Positions 22,965 through 35,457 are shown, numbered from the stretch's first letter. The stretch: 64,000 nucleotides of DNA from Chlorops oryzae (GCA_020466095.1 CM035807.1:28578665-28642664), one strand, 5' to 3'. Notes: generated from the sequence alone by a model not told the origin. A program made the numbers and translations.

Positions 22965-24193
22965 CAGGCGCGCAGCAGGATTTCAATTTGGGGGGGGTTC
23001 GCAGAAAATTTTTCTAAATATTTTTTGTTTTTATTTTCGTAAAAGCTTACAAAATAGATAATTAAAATATATTTACATAAATATTTTACATTTTTATAAG
23101 GTGTACAAAGTAAAAAAAATATTTTCGAAGGAACTTATTCAATTTAAAGTGCAATGTTAAGTCTGCGCTTGCTTTCAGCAAGTTTATTTAGTATGTCCTC
23201 TACACTGGGAGTAAGATCTCGATGGACGTGGAGGAGTGCTAAGGCATTTAACCTCTCTTCTGTCATTGTAATCTAAGATAAGTTTTGAGTCGGCGGAGAG
23301 TTGAAAACGATCTCTCATTTTCACATGTGGTTATTGGAAGAGTAGCCAAAATAGTTAATAAATTAAAATATTTGGTAAAATATCTTTTTTACAAAATTTT
23401 ATAGCGTCAAACACTGTTTTTGGTCTTTCATTTTTTTCTAAATTATTAATTAATTTATACCAAACAGTGAGCTCCATTTTTGAATCATCAAAATTTCCCT
23501 CTAAATCATCTTGATAAAACTGAAAGAGTTTTTTAAATTTGTCTAAAAAATCATCAGCTTTTGCAGTATCGCTTTGAGGAAATAAAACTTGAAAACCAAG
23601 AAGAATATCCTTGTGTTTTGAAAAGCGATTGGTTAAGTTGACAATAAATGCATCCACAAAAGGTAAATAAAGAGAAATACGATAATAATATTCAACACTT
23701 TTAGTATGAAAATGTGCTTCGTGGTCCTGAGAATGTGCGAGCCTAGGTTTTTGCAAAATAAGTCCGCTTGATAAAGCTTGCTTCTCAGCGTTTTTAAACA
23801 ATTTCTGAAATTCTTCCTCAGCGTTACTTCTTAAGGTTTGAATATTCTCTAAGCATATATCTGCTAGGACAACAGCATATTTGAGATCAATGTTTCTACC
23901 TTGTAAATATTTACATAGAACAAATGTGTAACTAAAAACTTGGTTTATACAATGAAGAGATATAAGAAATTCGCCTTTTTGTAAGGCACATTTTAATAAA
24001 TTAGACTGACTTGACACATTTTGATCATTCCAAGAGGAAATTCGGTCAAGAACTAAAATTATTGCATCATAAAACTTAATATAAGAGTTTGTAGGACGGC
24101 GATGTAGAAATGTAAGCTGTGTGGTGTATTTTTTCCTTAATTTGGGGGGGGGGAGGGTTTGAACCCCCAAAACCCCCCCTGGCTGCGCGCCTG
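22965..24193 (-). mobile_element. hAT transposon, internally deleted, 1229 bp
   Basis: The ends CAGGCGCGCAGC (left) and GCTGCGCGCCTG (right) are perfect inverted repeats starting with CAG as in many hAT elements. The element is flanked on both sides by the 8-base duplication GTTGCATA (22957-22964 and 24194-24201), the hAT hallmark. A G-rich run lies just inside each end. It carries only the C-terminal half of a transposase, so it is a deletion derivative that could not move without help. Confidence 0.93.
23144..24130 (-). pseudogene. hAT transposase C-terminal half (DUF4371/ZMYM1-like)
   Basis: hAT transposases cut and paste their element. Many vertebrate and insect 'zinc finger MYM-type 1-like' or '52 kDa repressor-like' predictions are relatives. 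The open stretch 24130-23355 lacks the zinc finger and first catalytic part but has the middle region (for example YYYRISLYLPFVDAFI). After a frame change near 23395 the diagnostic dimerisation motif TCENERSFSTLRRLKTYLR is readable. A second frame change near 23275 leads to MTEERLNALALLHVHRDL and a stop at 23144-23146. Two shifts and the missing N-terminal half make it inactive. Confidence 0.85.
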
Positions 24194-24201
24194 GTTGCAT
24201 A

Positions 24202-25218
24202 GTTGTAAGAATTTTACGTAATTATTTAACAGCCCCTTTCTACAGAAAAAAGAGTAAAAGGGATTTTTGAGCCACCGAGGGAAAAGTTATTTCAAAAGGT
24301 TGGCCACACTTAATTGCATCATTTAGGTTTATCGAGCGGCCGAAGAGGGAATCGCATGGGTCACACTCTTACCCTTAAGTATAAGCGAGTTGTGCTTATT
24401 TCGATATGTTTTAGTTTTGCAATGGTCACATAAATGAATTCTTCCGTAGTATTTGACTCACCTCTCGCCAAATATAAATGAAAACATTGCATAATGAGCT
24501 ATTTATCAGCATTGTTAAATGCTTGAGACCCCAGTCAATTTCTTGCGGACGCTCTTGCTGATTAATATTAAAGCGTCGGCGTTGCCATCTGTCTATTTTA
24601 TGCGTACTTAAACATTTGTTGCATTAAAGGTAGAAAAAATACATTTACGTTTTATTTACAAGTTTATGAATAGATAACGTCAACCGAATTTAATGATTAT
24701 AGTCTCAAAAAATTTGTCTTTAATTTACGTCTTTAGCACTTGAGTCGAATTTTTAATTTTTTTAGGGCATGCCCATTTTGCAGTCTGCTGAAAGAAGCAA
24801 CCCAAAATTGAATTTTTTTTAAATGGTAGTAATAATTTGACGTTAATAAAACATTTCAAAAAGCAATCCAATATTCTTCGTTGAAATAGGCTCGTTGAAA
24901 AGGTTATTTCATATATTTTTCAGATCTGCATACCAAATATTTGTATTCTTCTTTTTGTGGAAAATAAGGACTCCCAAGAGGAAGTATCTTTTTTATATCC
25001 GATATTTTCGACTTTGAGTAGCCCCAGATCCGCACAATATTAACTGATTTTGTTGTTTTATATCTTAAAAGAAAAGGTGAGTCTGTTCTCTATAAAGGGG
25101 CATTCATTCCCGGATCGAAAAAACATGTCGTGCATACAAAAATTTTTGATGAAACTAGCGCAACGCAGGTTTTTCCCATACAAATCGCTTTCCAGATTTC
25201 AAGGCCCATGAGCGACCT
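24202..25218. other. Intergenic, no gene recognised
   Basis: AT-rich, without coding signal or clear repeat structure that I can identify. Confidence 0.4.
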
Positions 25219-25221
25219 CTA

Positions 25222-25516
25222 AAACTTAATCAATCCTGGCTTGGCCACCGTTTCCGCCGGTTCACCGTGTTTCGACCACGACCGTTTTCGCTTGACGTTG
25301 TCGTAAGTGACCCACTTTTCATCACCAGTCACCAACCGCTTCAGAAATGGGTCGATTTTGTTGCGGTTCAGCAGCGATTCGCAGATGGAAATTCGGTCTA
25401 TGAGGTTTTTTTGCGTTAACTCGTGTGGCACCCATTCATCGAGCTTCTTTGTGTATCCAGCCTTATTCAAATGGTTCCAAACGGAAAAATAATGGATTTC
25501 TTTTTACTACACCTAA
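25222..25516 (-). mobile_element. Mariner fragment with one terminal repeat
   Basis: On the - strand the 32-base terminal repeat (25516-25485, starting TTAGGTGTAGTAAAAAG, next to TA at 25517-25518) is joined directly to the middle of a mariner transposase. The translation reads VWNHLNKAGYTKKLDEWVPH, then KRLVTGDEKWVTYDN and WSKHGEPAETVAKPGL. The Asp in TGDEKW is the first catalytic residue of the DD34D triad; the later two are missing. Everything upstream (the DNA-binding domain) is deleted and the fragment ends near 25222. It is nonfunctional, but its end matches the inverted copy at 18232. Confidence 0.88.
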
Positions 25517-25518
25517 TA

Positions 25519-28500
25519 TATCATTTTTAGACCCATTTCAACATTTTGAGCAGCTGGGAAAATCGGACATTTCCAAATAAGGGCCACCCTAATGTACATA
25601 CATAAAGTAAAAAGCTTTAGTCATTTATCGGGGATATTTCCCCTAAAACTCTTCAAATAATGGCTTTGTCTGGCTGACTTCCTTTAATCATGATTTTGAA
25701 ATCCTGTACAAATGATAACTTGGTGTCCTTAAAATTTCTGAAGGCTTTTCTCCGCTAAGGCTCGCCTGAAGACCAAAAAATTTCCTTCAAGGTCTGTCAT
25801 AACGTATAGGTTTCCGAACAATAATTCTTACGGTGCTACAATCCTCACAAACATATACATATAAGAACATTTGTCTAAGATGGTACGAAGTCCACTTGTT
25901 TCATAACATAGTTTGTGTAAAAAACAAAATTCGAAATCAAGTAGATTTGAGTGTCATAGAGGTCTAATTGCGAGGCTGGCCTGACAAAAACACTTCATCT
26001 ACATCGAAAATTTTCTCGTCAAAGATTTCTTTTCATCCCACTGCGACCTCGAAAGTCAGTCATACTTTTCCACAAATGCTGTGCAGAAATAGCTACTGAT
26101 GAAAAAAATGACGTCTCTGAAGTATTCCTTACTGAGAAATGACTGCTGTTAATTCATAAAATTGTTGCTTGGTGACCAAAGACGGAAAGGAAATTCCTAC
26201 GAAAAAAAAAAAAAAAAAAACTGCGTCCAATTTATATGAGTTCCATGTCAATTTGTTGTTGGTTGTTTTTTTTTAGTTCGAATATAAATAATAGCGCCTT
26301 CTTTTATGGCAACATTGTTGTTAAATGTATTCAAGCTTGAAGATTCCCTTGAAAAAAGAAAGAAAAAAGAAAGAGCAAAAATAGCGATAAATGCTTACGT
26401 ATCTAAATCTGTAAAAATTGAGGAATATTGTCAACCAGGTGGGCAATAAAAATAAAGCGTTTTACGACACCCCATGAAAGGATACTTTAAAGCCCATCTA
26501 GACATTCATAAAAGTTGAGAAAATAATTCGAGAAGCAATTTCGAATTTCGTTCGAGCTCCTTTCTGACTATTCCCAAACCCTTCGGGAGACCCGAGCCCT
26601 TGAAAGAAATAAAAGCTCAAGCAAAAAAAAAAAAAAAAAGAGTTTGAAACGAGGGAAAACAGAAAATTGCAAGCATAAACAACTTTTCAAAAGAAAAAAG
26701 AAAAAAAGTGGGAAAGCATAAAGGGTTCGCGAGAATGTTTCCGTATAAACATGAGAACAAAAAAAAAAAAAATAAAAAAAATACCGATAAACAAAAGATA
26801 TAAAGCCGAAAAGAAGAACGGTTGTGCCAGGCATTGACGACGCAGAGTGTGGAGTGTGGGCTGTGGAAGGATATTTACGAAAACTAGGAACAACTCGGCA
26901 AATAGAAAATTTTCGAAGAGCTATCATGTGAGGCAATAACAATAATTTTATTGTTTTAAATAAAGGTGAAATCGTAAAAGAAATATTCGCATAAATACCC
27001 CCTTCCGCTCCCCACCACTACCCTTACGCCTTGGCCTATTACCAGCATAATGTTTTCGGAAGAACAAAATATAAGCAATAAATGCCAGTTGGGATTGAAC
27101 AGGATAGCTCACGATGCGACTAACGAAGCCAAATGGAAATATTTGTAAGAGAGAAGATGGGTGTTTAAGGATATGTGAAAAAATAAAAATAAAATAAATA
27201 TATACCTTGACATTGAGGACTGTGGAGGATGTGCGCAAACATCCAAGGACCACACGATGCCACTTCAACTTTGGCGATTTTCTTGAAACTAAGTACGTGT
27301 GGGGAGGGTATGTGTGAATTGGGGCAGGTACGATTCCTTTTAAGCATCATAATTTACGCATAATTTGTCATAATAATTGTAATGCTACAGTAATATATTA
27401 AAGTCATTCATACTTATATATGTATATCCATATATACACACACACACACATAACTATTGCTTGGATAAAGGATTTAAAATATAAAATATCCTAAAATTAT
27501 GAAACATCCCATCGCACACAAGGCTTGCAAGGTACTGTGGAGTAACTACGTAAATTTTATGTTTCTTTTTTTAGTGCTCTTCTCATGCAGTTCCACTCTG
27601 CGATATCCTTGATAGCATATGGAACATTTCGGACGCAGACATTCGGACAAACGCCGTGTAGGTATTGTTAAAGGTAATACATAACGGTAATAAAACACTG
27701 CAGCAAGGCATGTAAATCAGTTTATGCTGATAGTCATTGTACATGGGTCCCCGTATGTGCTCTAGGAGATTACGAATGAAAATTGGAGCTTTTCTTATGA
27801 AAAATGTTAAAGGAGCTTTCGCATTTTGCGATAGGATCAACATAATTCAGCAATTAAGCATAGTTAAGTTTGATTTTGAAATTCTGTTTTAATATATCAT
27901 CTTGGGTATGATTGCACTGTTTTCGATTATCTAAAAGGACTTAAATCAAGCGGTTGCGTGTGAGGACGAAAAACTTCAACTTCTTAAAAGCAAAGGACAA
28001 ATGACCATCTCAATGGAGTGATCAACTTATATAAGAGAATAAAAAACTGTTCTAAGTACGAAGAAGATGTCTTGATTATAAGCAGTCGTCGTTTATGTGG
28101 AAAATTCTATCTGGATAAATTTTTCCACCGTGTTGTCGTGCTTGTGTGTGAATTTGATTGCTCATTTCAAAAGGAAAAGGAAAAAAAAACATAAAAGCTG
28201 CACATGTGTTCGGATAAAATGTTGCAGCGAACAACGTGGACCATCAAAAAAGACGTTTTATTGACTTTTACTTCAAGTCATAAAAATCACTCTTCGACTT
28301 TCGGCATCTTGATGGGTCGAAAAGTTGTCGATAAGGGCTATAAGTATGAAGAGCTGAAGTAGACTAACATCTTGCTAATTGGTTGAAGGCCCTTCCAGGG
28401 TATTCGGTGTTCAAAACCGTACTAGGAAATTTCAAAATTATTAGTAAATTGCTATATCTCAGATAAACTAGCTTACACAAAATAAAATGGACATCGCTGA

Positions 28501-28625
28501 AATACAAATTTTTAAGTTAATTTGAACTCGCTGAAATCACGAAAAGAAAAAAAAAAACGAGTTTTGGGGTCACTTTTACATTTATTGTCAAATATCTTAT
28601 GAACTTTTGGCCTGTGTAAAACTTA
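25519..28625. other. Gene-poor AT-rich stretch
   Basis: Contains poly(A) runs near 26200, 26620 and 26760 and a short (CA)n at about 27435-27450. No exon, RNA or complete mobile element was recognised. Confidence 0.45.
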
Positions 28626-28627
28626 TA

Positions 28628-29143
28628 CAGTAGTTAACTGGACAGAGTGAACTAATTTTTGCAAGAAATGTTCATGTTATCGAGGTTGTTCACACTATCG
28701 AGCAAGTTGTTTGCCTGTATAAAATTTTATACCTACAGACGACTGTGGATAGAGTGAAATAAATTTTTAAATTATGTTCATGTTATCGAGACTGTTCACA
28801 CTGTCGAGGCTAAACTGTTGGCCTGCATAAATGCTTATACATTCGACTCTGGGTAGAGTGAACTTATTTTTCGAGCAATTTTCATGTTATCGAGGCTGTT
28901 CACACGATCGAGGCTCAAATTTTTTGTTTTTAATTGGCTTTGTCTGGTTAAAAATTGTAAGTATACAAATTTACAAGAAGGGCTCACAAAAACAATTTTT
29001 TTTTAAAAAAAAAGGTTATTTTATTGGGAAAAAATGCATAAGGGACGTTTTTTCTTTTGATTTTTAAACGAATATATTCGCTATGTGTTCACACCATCGA
29101 GGAGATCTGTCTATCCGGGGTTCACACTTTCCAGACTCGACTG
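28628..29143. mobile_element. Pogo/Tc1-like MITE with repeated left end, 516 bp
   Basis: Flanked by TA on both sides (28626-28627 and 29144-29145). The right end, read inward, is CAGTCGAGTCTGGAAAGTGT; the left end is a diverged CAGTAGTTAACTGGACAGAG. The terminal motif followed by GAGTGAAC..., then TTCATGTTATCGAG and TTCACAC.ATCGAG, occurs three times in tandem on the left (units of about 104-106 bases: TTCATGTTATCGAG at 28671, 28777 and 28881). It is noncoding. The CAG end and TA target fit pogo-like elements. Confidence 0.6.
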
Positions 29144-29145
29144 TA

Positions 29146-31012
29146 AAGCTGAAAAGCTCTAAGCTTGAAAATAGAACATACATATAAGCATTAGTTCAAG
29201 TTGATGCCTTAGTTTTTGGTCAGCGGACAACTGAAAAGACAAAAAATAGATAAAATTTTTTTTTTCCAATTCACAGAATTTCAAATAATTTTTAAGTAAA
29301 TTTAAGTAAATTTTTTTTATTCATTTATTGTTTTTTAACTTGTTATGCAGGACTGTTATTTTAATACAGAAAATTCAAATCTATCAAGGTCGATTGAGAA
29401 ACAAAGGCCTTATGGTGTATCTTTACAAAAACCACAAAAAAAAAAAATGAAAATTTTGACTATTCATCCCACCAGATGAAATTTCATAAAATTGAAATTG
29501 CCCTTGATGGACGCATTGTCCTTTTAAACTTCAATAAGCATGCATAAGACTTTCCTGAATAAAAGCAGTCATGTTAAGCCAACTCATCAAGATCTCTGCA
29601 TATCGATTAAAAATAAATAAACCAAAAAGTTCATTAGACAGACACAAAGAGACACATCAGTTTGGAACTGAAATTTTACAAACCAACTTGAGGGGCAAGG
29701 AAAAGTTTTGAAAGTTTATATCAAAACTTAAGTTTTATACTTTGAGGACTGAATTGCAAAGAGCACTTTGTCTGACAAGTTAATTAAAAGTCAATTTTAT
29801 TGAAACGGCAGCAACTATTTTGTGTTCTAGTTTCATTGTTTCCGTTCATCCTGTGACATTTAATCTTGTTGCTGATTATTGGATGCAGCAGAGACAACTG
29901 GAAACGACATGAGTCAATAAGTACTTGTCTTGTTTAATGAATTACAAAAGATTTGTTCGGATCGATTCATTCGATTACATGGTCAACATGGGCACATGTA
30001 TGGACGGGCCATGCCATTCCATTCCAGTAATTATTTAGTGCAAGTAGAAAAGTGAAAAACGCATTTCTATAATTGAAAAGGAAGAATTTACTCGGAATTC
30101 GATGTCGAAGCGCCCTTCAGGGTCCTCTATTAGAATTAACATTCATCGATAAATATGAGCTTGTCAAGTTTGATGCTAACGGCTCTCATTTTGCATTCGA
30201 AATATGTATTCCGAAAAAGCTGAATCTGGTTTTGAAAGCCTTTTGCTTCGCCGGGAAATATAAATGTGGGCTTAACAAAGGATGTCAGAAAGCATTGAGT
30301 TTTATGCTCACTCCAAAGTACATCCGTTAAAAAAAACAAAATGACAAAATAGAGTCGGGCCGTAGTTTATTAGAAGAAACTTTATGTATAGAAAGCTCTT
30401 GTGGGTTGAGGAAAAAACATATTTTATCGCCTGATTAATTAACGTGACATAAGACAGGTGTATGGATTTGTTTTGTTCTTTAACAGGAAAACAAACTTTT
30501 TGATTGATTTATGTTTTATCCAAGCAGTGAACTACATAAATACGCAGATTTGAGAAAAGTTTAAGTTATTTATTTGTATTTTCTGTGTATGGAAGGACAC
30601 TGATAGATTCAATATAAGCAGAGAAGAGAAAGTGCAAAATTCTCGAAAGAAATAAGGATAAACCATTTAATAGATAAGACCCTTGGTTACTCGATGAGCA
30701 ATTAGTCAAAGTCTACAATATTTCATCGATGAAAATCAATTAATTTCTGGATTTCAACAAAAAGGCGTACAGTATCAATATGATCTAAAATCGTTATTGA
30801 TTTCATTTAATTATTTTTTATTTCAGACCAACCACCAAATTCGACACTCAACTGGTCTCAAGAGAATTTTCCTTGGAGTTGTTCAGTGTTGATTATTTTT
30901 CAGCGGAAGCTTACATAGGTTTATTATAAGAATACAAGGCGCCAAGAAGGCATACATTGCTCAGGGTGTGAATTCTTCTCCAGTTACAGGTAGATCGGTT
31001 CGGGTTTTCACT
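29146..31012. other. Gene-poor AT-rich stretch
   Basis: An 85-codon + strand frame at 30073-30330 and its - strand shadow are open, but they have no recognised domain and no splice context I trust. Otherwise AT-rich noncoding sequence. Confidence 0.4.
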
Positions 31013-31208
31013 TTCGGGTTTTATTGCTTGTTTTACATATTTCATGGATTAGTTGTTTCGCAATTTTTATTTAGGTTCGATTTTTCAGTGGAATTAGGGA
31101 ATATTTCGACTGTGGTAAGATTTTTCTGTACGATAAAGCAAGTTTTTATTCTGCTTTGTTGTTTATTACACAAATTCACATTATATGACTATACGGAAAA
31201 ATCATGAG
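31013..31208 (+). repeat. Dispersed repeat, copy 1
   Basis: A run with phrases TTTTACATATTTCATGGATTAG, GGTTCGATTTTTCAGTGGA and TATGACTATACGGAAAAATC (shortened here) is matched in the same order and orientation at 59405-59592. It is noncoding, of unknown family. Confidence 0.6.
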
Positions 31209-31532
31209 TGTCAAGTTAGCTAAGCACTTTTTCACGAATCGACTCGAGAGTAGGTGGATAATTTGCCGCTAATTAGTCGTGAATTAGTTGTAAAAATAAA
31301 TATTTTTGTCGTTTTTTGGTTTTAGTTTTTTTTGACTGCTTTGCCAACTTGATATCAAGTTAGCAAAGCACCCCTCCAAAAACTGACTAGAGCGTCCGTC
31401 GAAAAATGGTAATAGCATAAGGTTTTGCCGCTAATTAGCCGCTAATTAATTTTGAAAAAATTAATTTTCTAAATTAATTTTTTTTTGTTTTTTTTTGGGT
31501 GCTTTGCACTTGTAGTCAAGTTAGAAAGCCCC
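31209..31532 (+). repeat. Tandem repeat (about 145-160 bp unit) entering a gap
   Basis: The phrase TCAAGTTAG occurs at 31211, 31355 and 31516, each time beside (C/T)(T/A)AAGCA(C) or a close variant. TTTGCCGCTAATTAG occurs in the intervening parts. Units are about 144 and 161 bases and diverged. The array runs directly into the 100-N gap, so more copies are probably missing from the assembly. Confidence 0.65.
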
Positions 31533-31632
31533 NNNNNNNNNNNNNNNNNNNNNNNNNNNNNNNNNNNNNNNNNNNNNNNNNNNNNNNNNNNNNNNNNNNN
31601 NNNNNNNNNNNNNNNNNNNNNNNNNNNNNNNN
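31533..31632. other. Assembly gap (100 N)
   Basis: Exactly 100 N, a conventional placeholder, so the true length is unknown. The left flank is a tandem repeat. Confidence 0.99.
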
Positions 31633-33174
31633 TTTTTCCCATCAAAGCCTTATATGAATATGACTCCATTTGCTTAAAGAAAAGAAAGAAATAACTTTAA
31701 GCAATATAAGAAATTCAAAGCTGGTTTTTTTTTTGCAGACGGAACTAGAATCTTCTGATAGTCAGAAATATAAAAAATCCTATAATTAAAGCAGAGTCAT
31801 TAAATTGGGAAACATTAAAACTCTCCTTTGATAACTTTGATCAGGCTTTTGGATGCTTTCAATTATATTCAATAAAAATTAGCAACAACTCTATGAAGTC
31901 GAGTGGCGTAATATGCAGCAATTTCACATTCTTAAGCGAAAATTTAAATTCCTTCTCATTGATGAAACAACAAAAATAAGGAAATGTCACTGGCCAATTT
32001 TAGGTTTTATATGCTTTTCACTCCCAATCGGAATCCCAATCAGACAAGCCAGTGCAAAAGCAAGTTTTCACATGGCGCGTTTCTATATGTCCAATAAAAA
32101 GGAAACAACCGATCGTAAAGTTTTCTTTATAACGACGCATCTTTGCAGTATTCCAAATGACACATGAAAGAAGCCATTCAACGCAACAGTGTCGTCGATT
32201 GTGGGGTCGGCCGTCAGGGGTCTCAAAGTGAGCTCGACGAACAGCTGCAAAAACACCAAAGAAGAAACAAAATTCTTCGACCATTGTGGACTTTTGGTAC
32301 ACCCATTATAGCTATAAAAAAAAAAAAAAAAAAAAAAAAAATTAAAGTAAAAACAGTTCGACGATGAGCCCAAATTATAGCCTTTTAAGTTCGGAAAAAA
32401 GCTGTTGGCAAAATTTCTTTAAAACCGAGATAAAGCTTTTCAAAATCTCATTTCGTCTTTAATTTTTTATGTAAAATAAATAAGATTTTCACAATGATTT
32501 CATCGCCTCAAGAGAGCTTCAATGGTACCACTAGCTCATTGTGGTCCCAAGTGGACATAAGCGGTTGTTTTGTTATTGCCATACAGCTCCAGTCGAAAGA
32601 ATAAATACTTGTTTCTTCTTGTATTAAAACTTCTCCAACTCTCATTTCTATTTCCCGAATGTCTTAAGCTATGTTAAGTTCAAAAACTTAGAGTCAACAG
32701 ACGAACGAATTCGAAGACCGCATTTTCGAAGATATCTTCCAATGTTAGATTCACGAGATAAAACGATTCGTGCTCGTGAAATACGTGATAGCTTCGTATC
32801 TTTGATTGGAAAAGAGCGTGCGGATACTCGCTGGCTTCCAACGAAGCAAAAAAAACCGGTCGACCGATCCACCTGAATTGGCAGTTTTTGGAGCAAACAA
32901 ACCGCTAGCCGCTCAAAGCTTAATACTGTTAAAACTGAAACTTAAATTTCTATGTTTAATATGTTGTTGGTAAAATATCTTTAAAGCTAAATACCGGTAT
33001 TTTTTCGAATGAAATGAAACACCTGTTCAAAAAGCCAGTTGCTAAAATACTAGACCGTATAGAGTATACCACATTCATGGGTATTTTTATTAATGTTTTC
33101 CGTGAAATTTTAACACTTTTTTCTGAAAATGTTAAAAAAGATTAACTAATTACTGGAATTTAATTTTTGCTTTT
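31633..33174. other. Gene-poor; one coding-like orphan patch
   Basis: Mostly AT-rich. A + strand stretch at about 32690-32875 is open and charged (for example RRYLPMLDSRDKTIRAREIR), with codon-like composition. It may be a remnant of a transposase N-terminal region, but I cannot identify it. A poly(A) run lies at about 32319-32340. Confidence 0.35.
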
Positions 33175-33189
33175 AATTTAACACAGAAC

Positions 33190-35457
33190 GGGTTCCAGAA
33201 CGTGCAATCCTAAGGGTCAGCAATTATACAAGGCAATTATCAATAAAAACAATTCTCTAGACTTTGTATCTCCAAAACAGCCAACTTATTGGCCAACAGA
33301 TCTCCAAAAAATTCCAGACCTCTTAGATTTCGTTATAACTAAAGGTATTGCAAGAGAGCTTATTTCTGCAAAAGCAACAACCGACCTCTCCTCAGATCAT
33401 TCCCCAGTTGTATTCGTTTTGAACAAATATCCGGAACCAGTAAAACGCCCACCCAGCTTAACAGATGCAGGCACAAATTGGTTAAAATACAAAAAGCACA
33501 TAAGTGCGCATATTCATACTAACTATAAAATTGAATGCATTGATCATATTGATGATGCCGTAACTGTTTTTAACTCTTATTTGGCATCAGCAGCGCAAAA
33601 ATCGACTCCTCATACTAAATATAGAACAAAACACGCCTTCTCTAATAGGGAAATTGAAAATCTCGTCGCAGAAAAACGAAGATTCAGGCGCGAATGGCAG
33701 CGGGTCCGTTCTCCGTTGGCCAAAAACAAGCTAAAAGAAGTAGAAAAAAAGCTAAGAGCAAGTTTAAATAGGGAGAAAGAATGTAAAACGCGCAACTTGT
33801 CGAGAACCTTACGCCCAGAGGCTCAAATCTTAGTTCCTTGTGGCTGGCAAGCCGCTCTATGAAGACCCCAGTACAGAGTGAAACACCCGTTCGGTGTCTC
33901 AACAGTGGATGGGCGCGCTCAGATGAAGAGAAAGCTATGGTTTTTGCTTTGCACCTCAATAAGGTATTCCAACCGAATCCGAGCACTGCTGAGCATGTTC
34001 TCCCAACTTTGTCCGAAAACACTCGTAGAATTTCCATACAAATCAGTTCAAAAGAAATTGTCGGTATCATAAAAAATGAACTTGTCTGCAAAAAAGCCCC
34101 GGGACATGATCTTGTCACTCCAAAAATGTTAAAAAATATACCATTAGTAGCAGTACAGTTTTTAACAGTCTTATTTAATGCAATTATTGAGTTCAGCTAC
34201 TTCCCAAAAGATTGGAAACGGTCGGTTATTAAAATGGTGCCTAAGCCAGGAAAAGATCCTACCCAAACATCCTCTTATAGGCCAATTAGCCTCCTGCCTT
34301 GTCTCTCAAAGTTATTCGAAAAGTTACTCATAGCTAAATTAACACCTTATCTGCAAGAGCAGAACATTATCCCTCCATATCAATTCGGGCTTAGAAAACA
34401 ACACGGTACTATTGAACAGGTAAATCGGATTACAAATGAAATAAGACTTGCCTATGAAAATCGGGAGTACTGCTCTGCAGTATTCCTTGATGTGCAACAA
34501 GCGTTCGATAAAGTTTGGCATGACGGATTGTTATACAAAATCAGAAGATTACTTCCCTTCAATTTTCACGCGATCTTTGAGTCATACTTAAAACATAGAA
34601 CGTTTCAAGTAAGACATAATTCATTTATTACAAAAACCTTTCAAATAAACGCGGGAGTCTCCCAAGGGAGTGTTGTTGGGCCTTTTCTTTACCTTGTATA
34701 CACAGCAGATATTCCAAATAACGATAGAATATTGATTTCAACATTTGCTGATGACACAGCGGTACTTAGTCGGCACAAGAACATAAGTATCGCAACTTCT
34801 CAGCTCCAAGATCACTTGAGCGAAATCCAAAGCTGGTTATCTAAATGGCGTATCAAAATTAATGAGCCTAAATGTCAACACATTAATTTCACGCTCAATA
34901 GAAAAGCTTCTCCAGACATTTTCCTTAATAATGTACGCATCCCACAATGTGAGGAAGTCACATATCTCGGTATCCATTTGGACAAAAGACTGACATGGCG
35001 TAAGCATATTGAAGCCAAGAGAACCCAAATGAAGCTTAAAGCCAACAGCCTGCACTGGTTAATAAATAGCCGCTCTCCTCTAAAGCTTGAATATAAAATC
35101 CTACTATACAACCAAGTAATAAAACCAATATGGACGTATGGCTTACAATTATATGGAAATGCCAGCTCTTCGAATATAGAAATCCTGCAAAGAGCACAGT
35201 CCAAGATCCTAAGGACTATAACAGGAGCTCCTTGGTTTGTTTCGAATGAACGGATCCATAAAGAGCTCAACGTAGAACTGGTTAAAACAGAGTTCACCAA
35301 TATCAAAGAGAAATACTTCAATAAATTGCGCAGACATGTAAATCCACTTGCCCGTGGATTATCGAACACATTGTTCTCTTCGAGATTGCAAAGAAATGAC
35401 CGGCCAGCAATTATAAATTGTTCTACAGCAGCAGGTGCAATCCATGCACATCCATAA
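33190..35457 (+). pseudogene. Jockey ORF2 fragment, one frameshift
   Basis: The first part encodes the C-terminal endonuclease (ending SSDHSPVVFVL) and a basic linker, with a frame that stops at 33862. The homologous continuation (NLTPRGSNLSSLWLASR) is in another frame, so a single-base change near 33795 separates them. The second part, read from about 33800, holds the whole reverse transcriptase: KKAPGHDLVTPKML, PKPGKDPTQTSSYRPISLLP, QFGLRKQHGT, AVFLDVQQAFDKVWH, AGVSQGSVVGP and catalytic FADD (residues 303-306 counted from 33838), then YLGIHLDKRLTW and the C-terminal region to the stop at 35455-35457. The reverse transcriptase part itself is uninterrupted. Confidence 0.9.
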
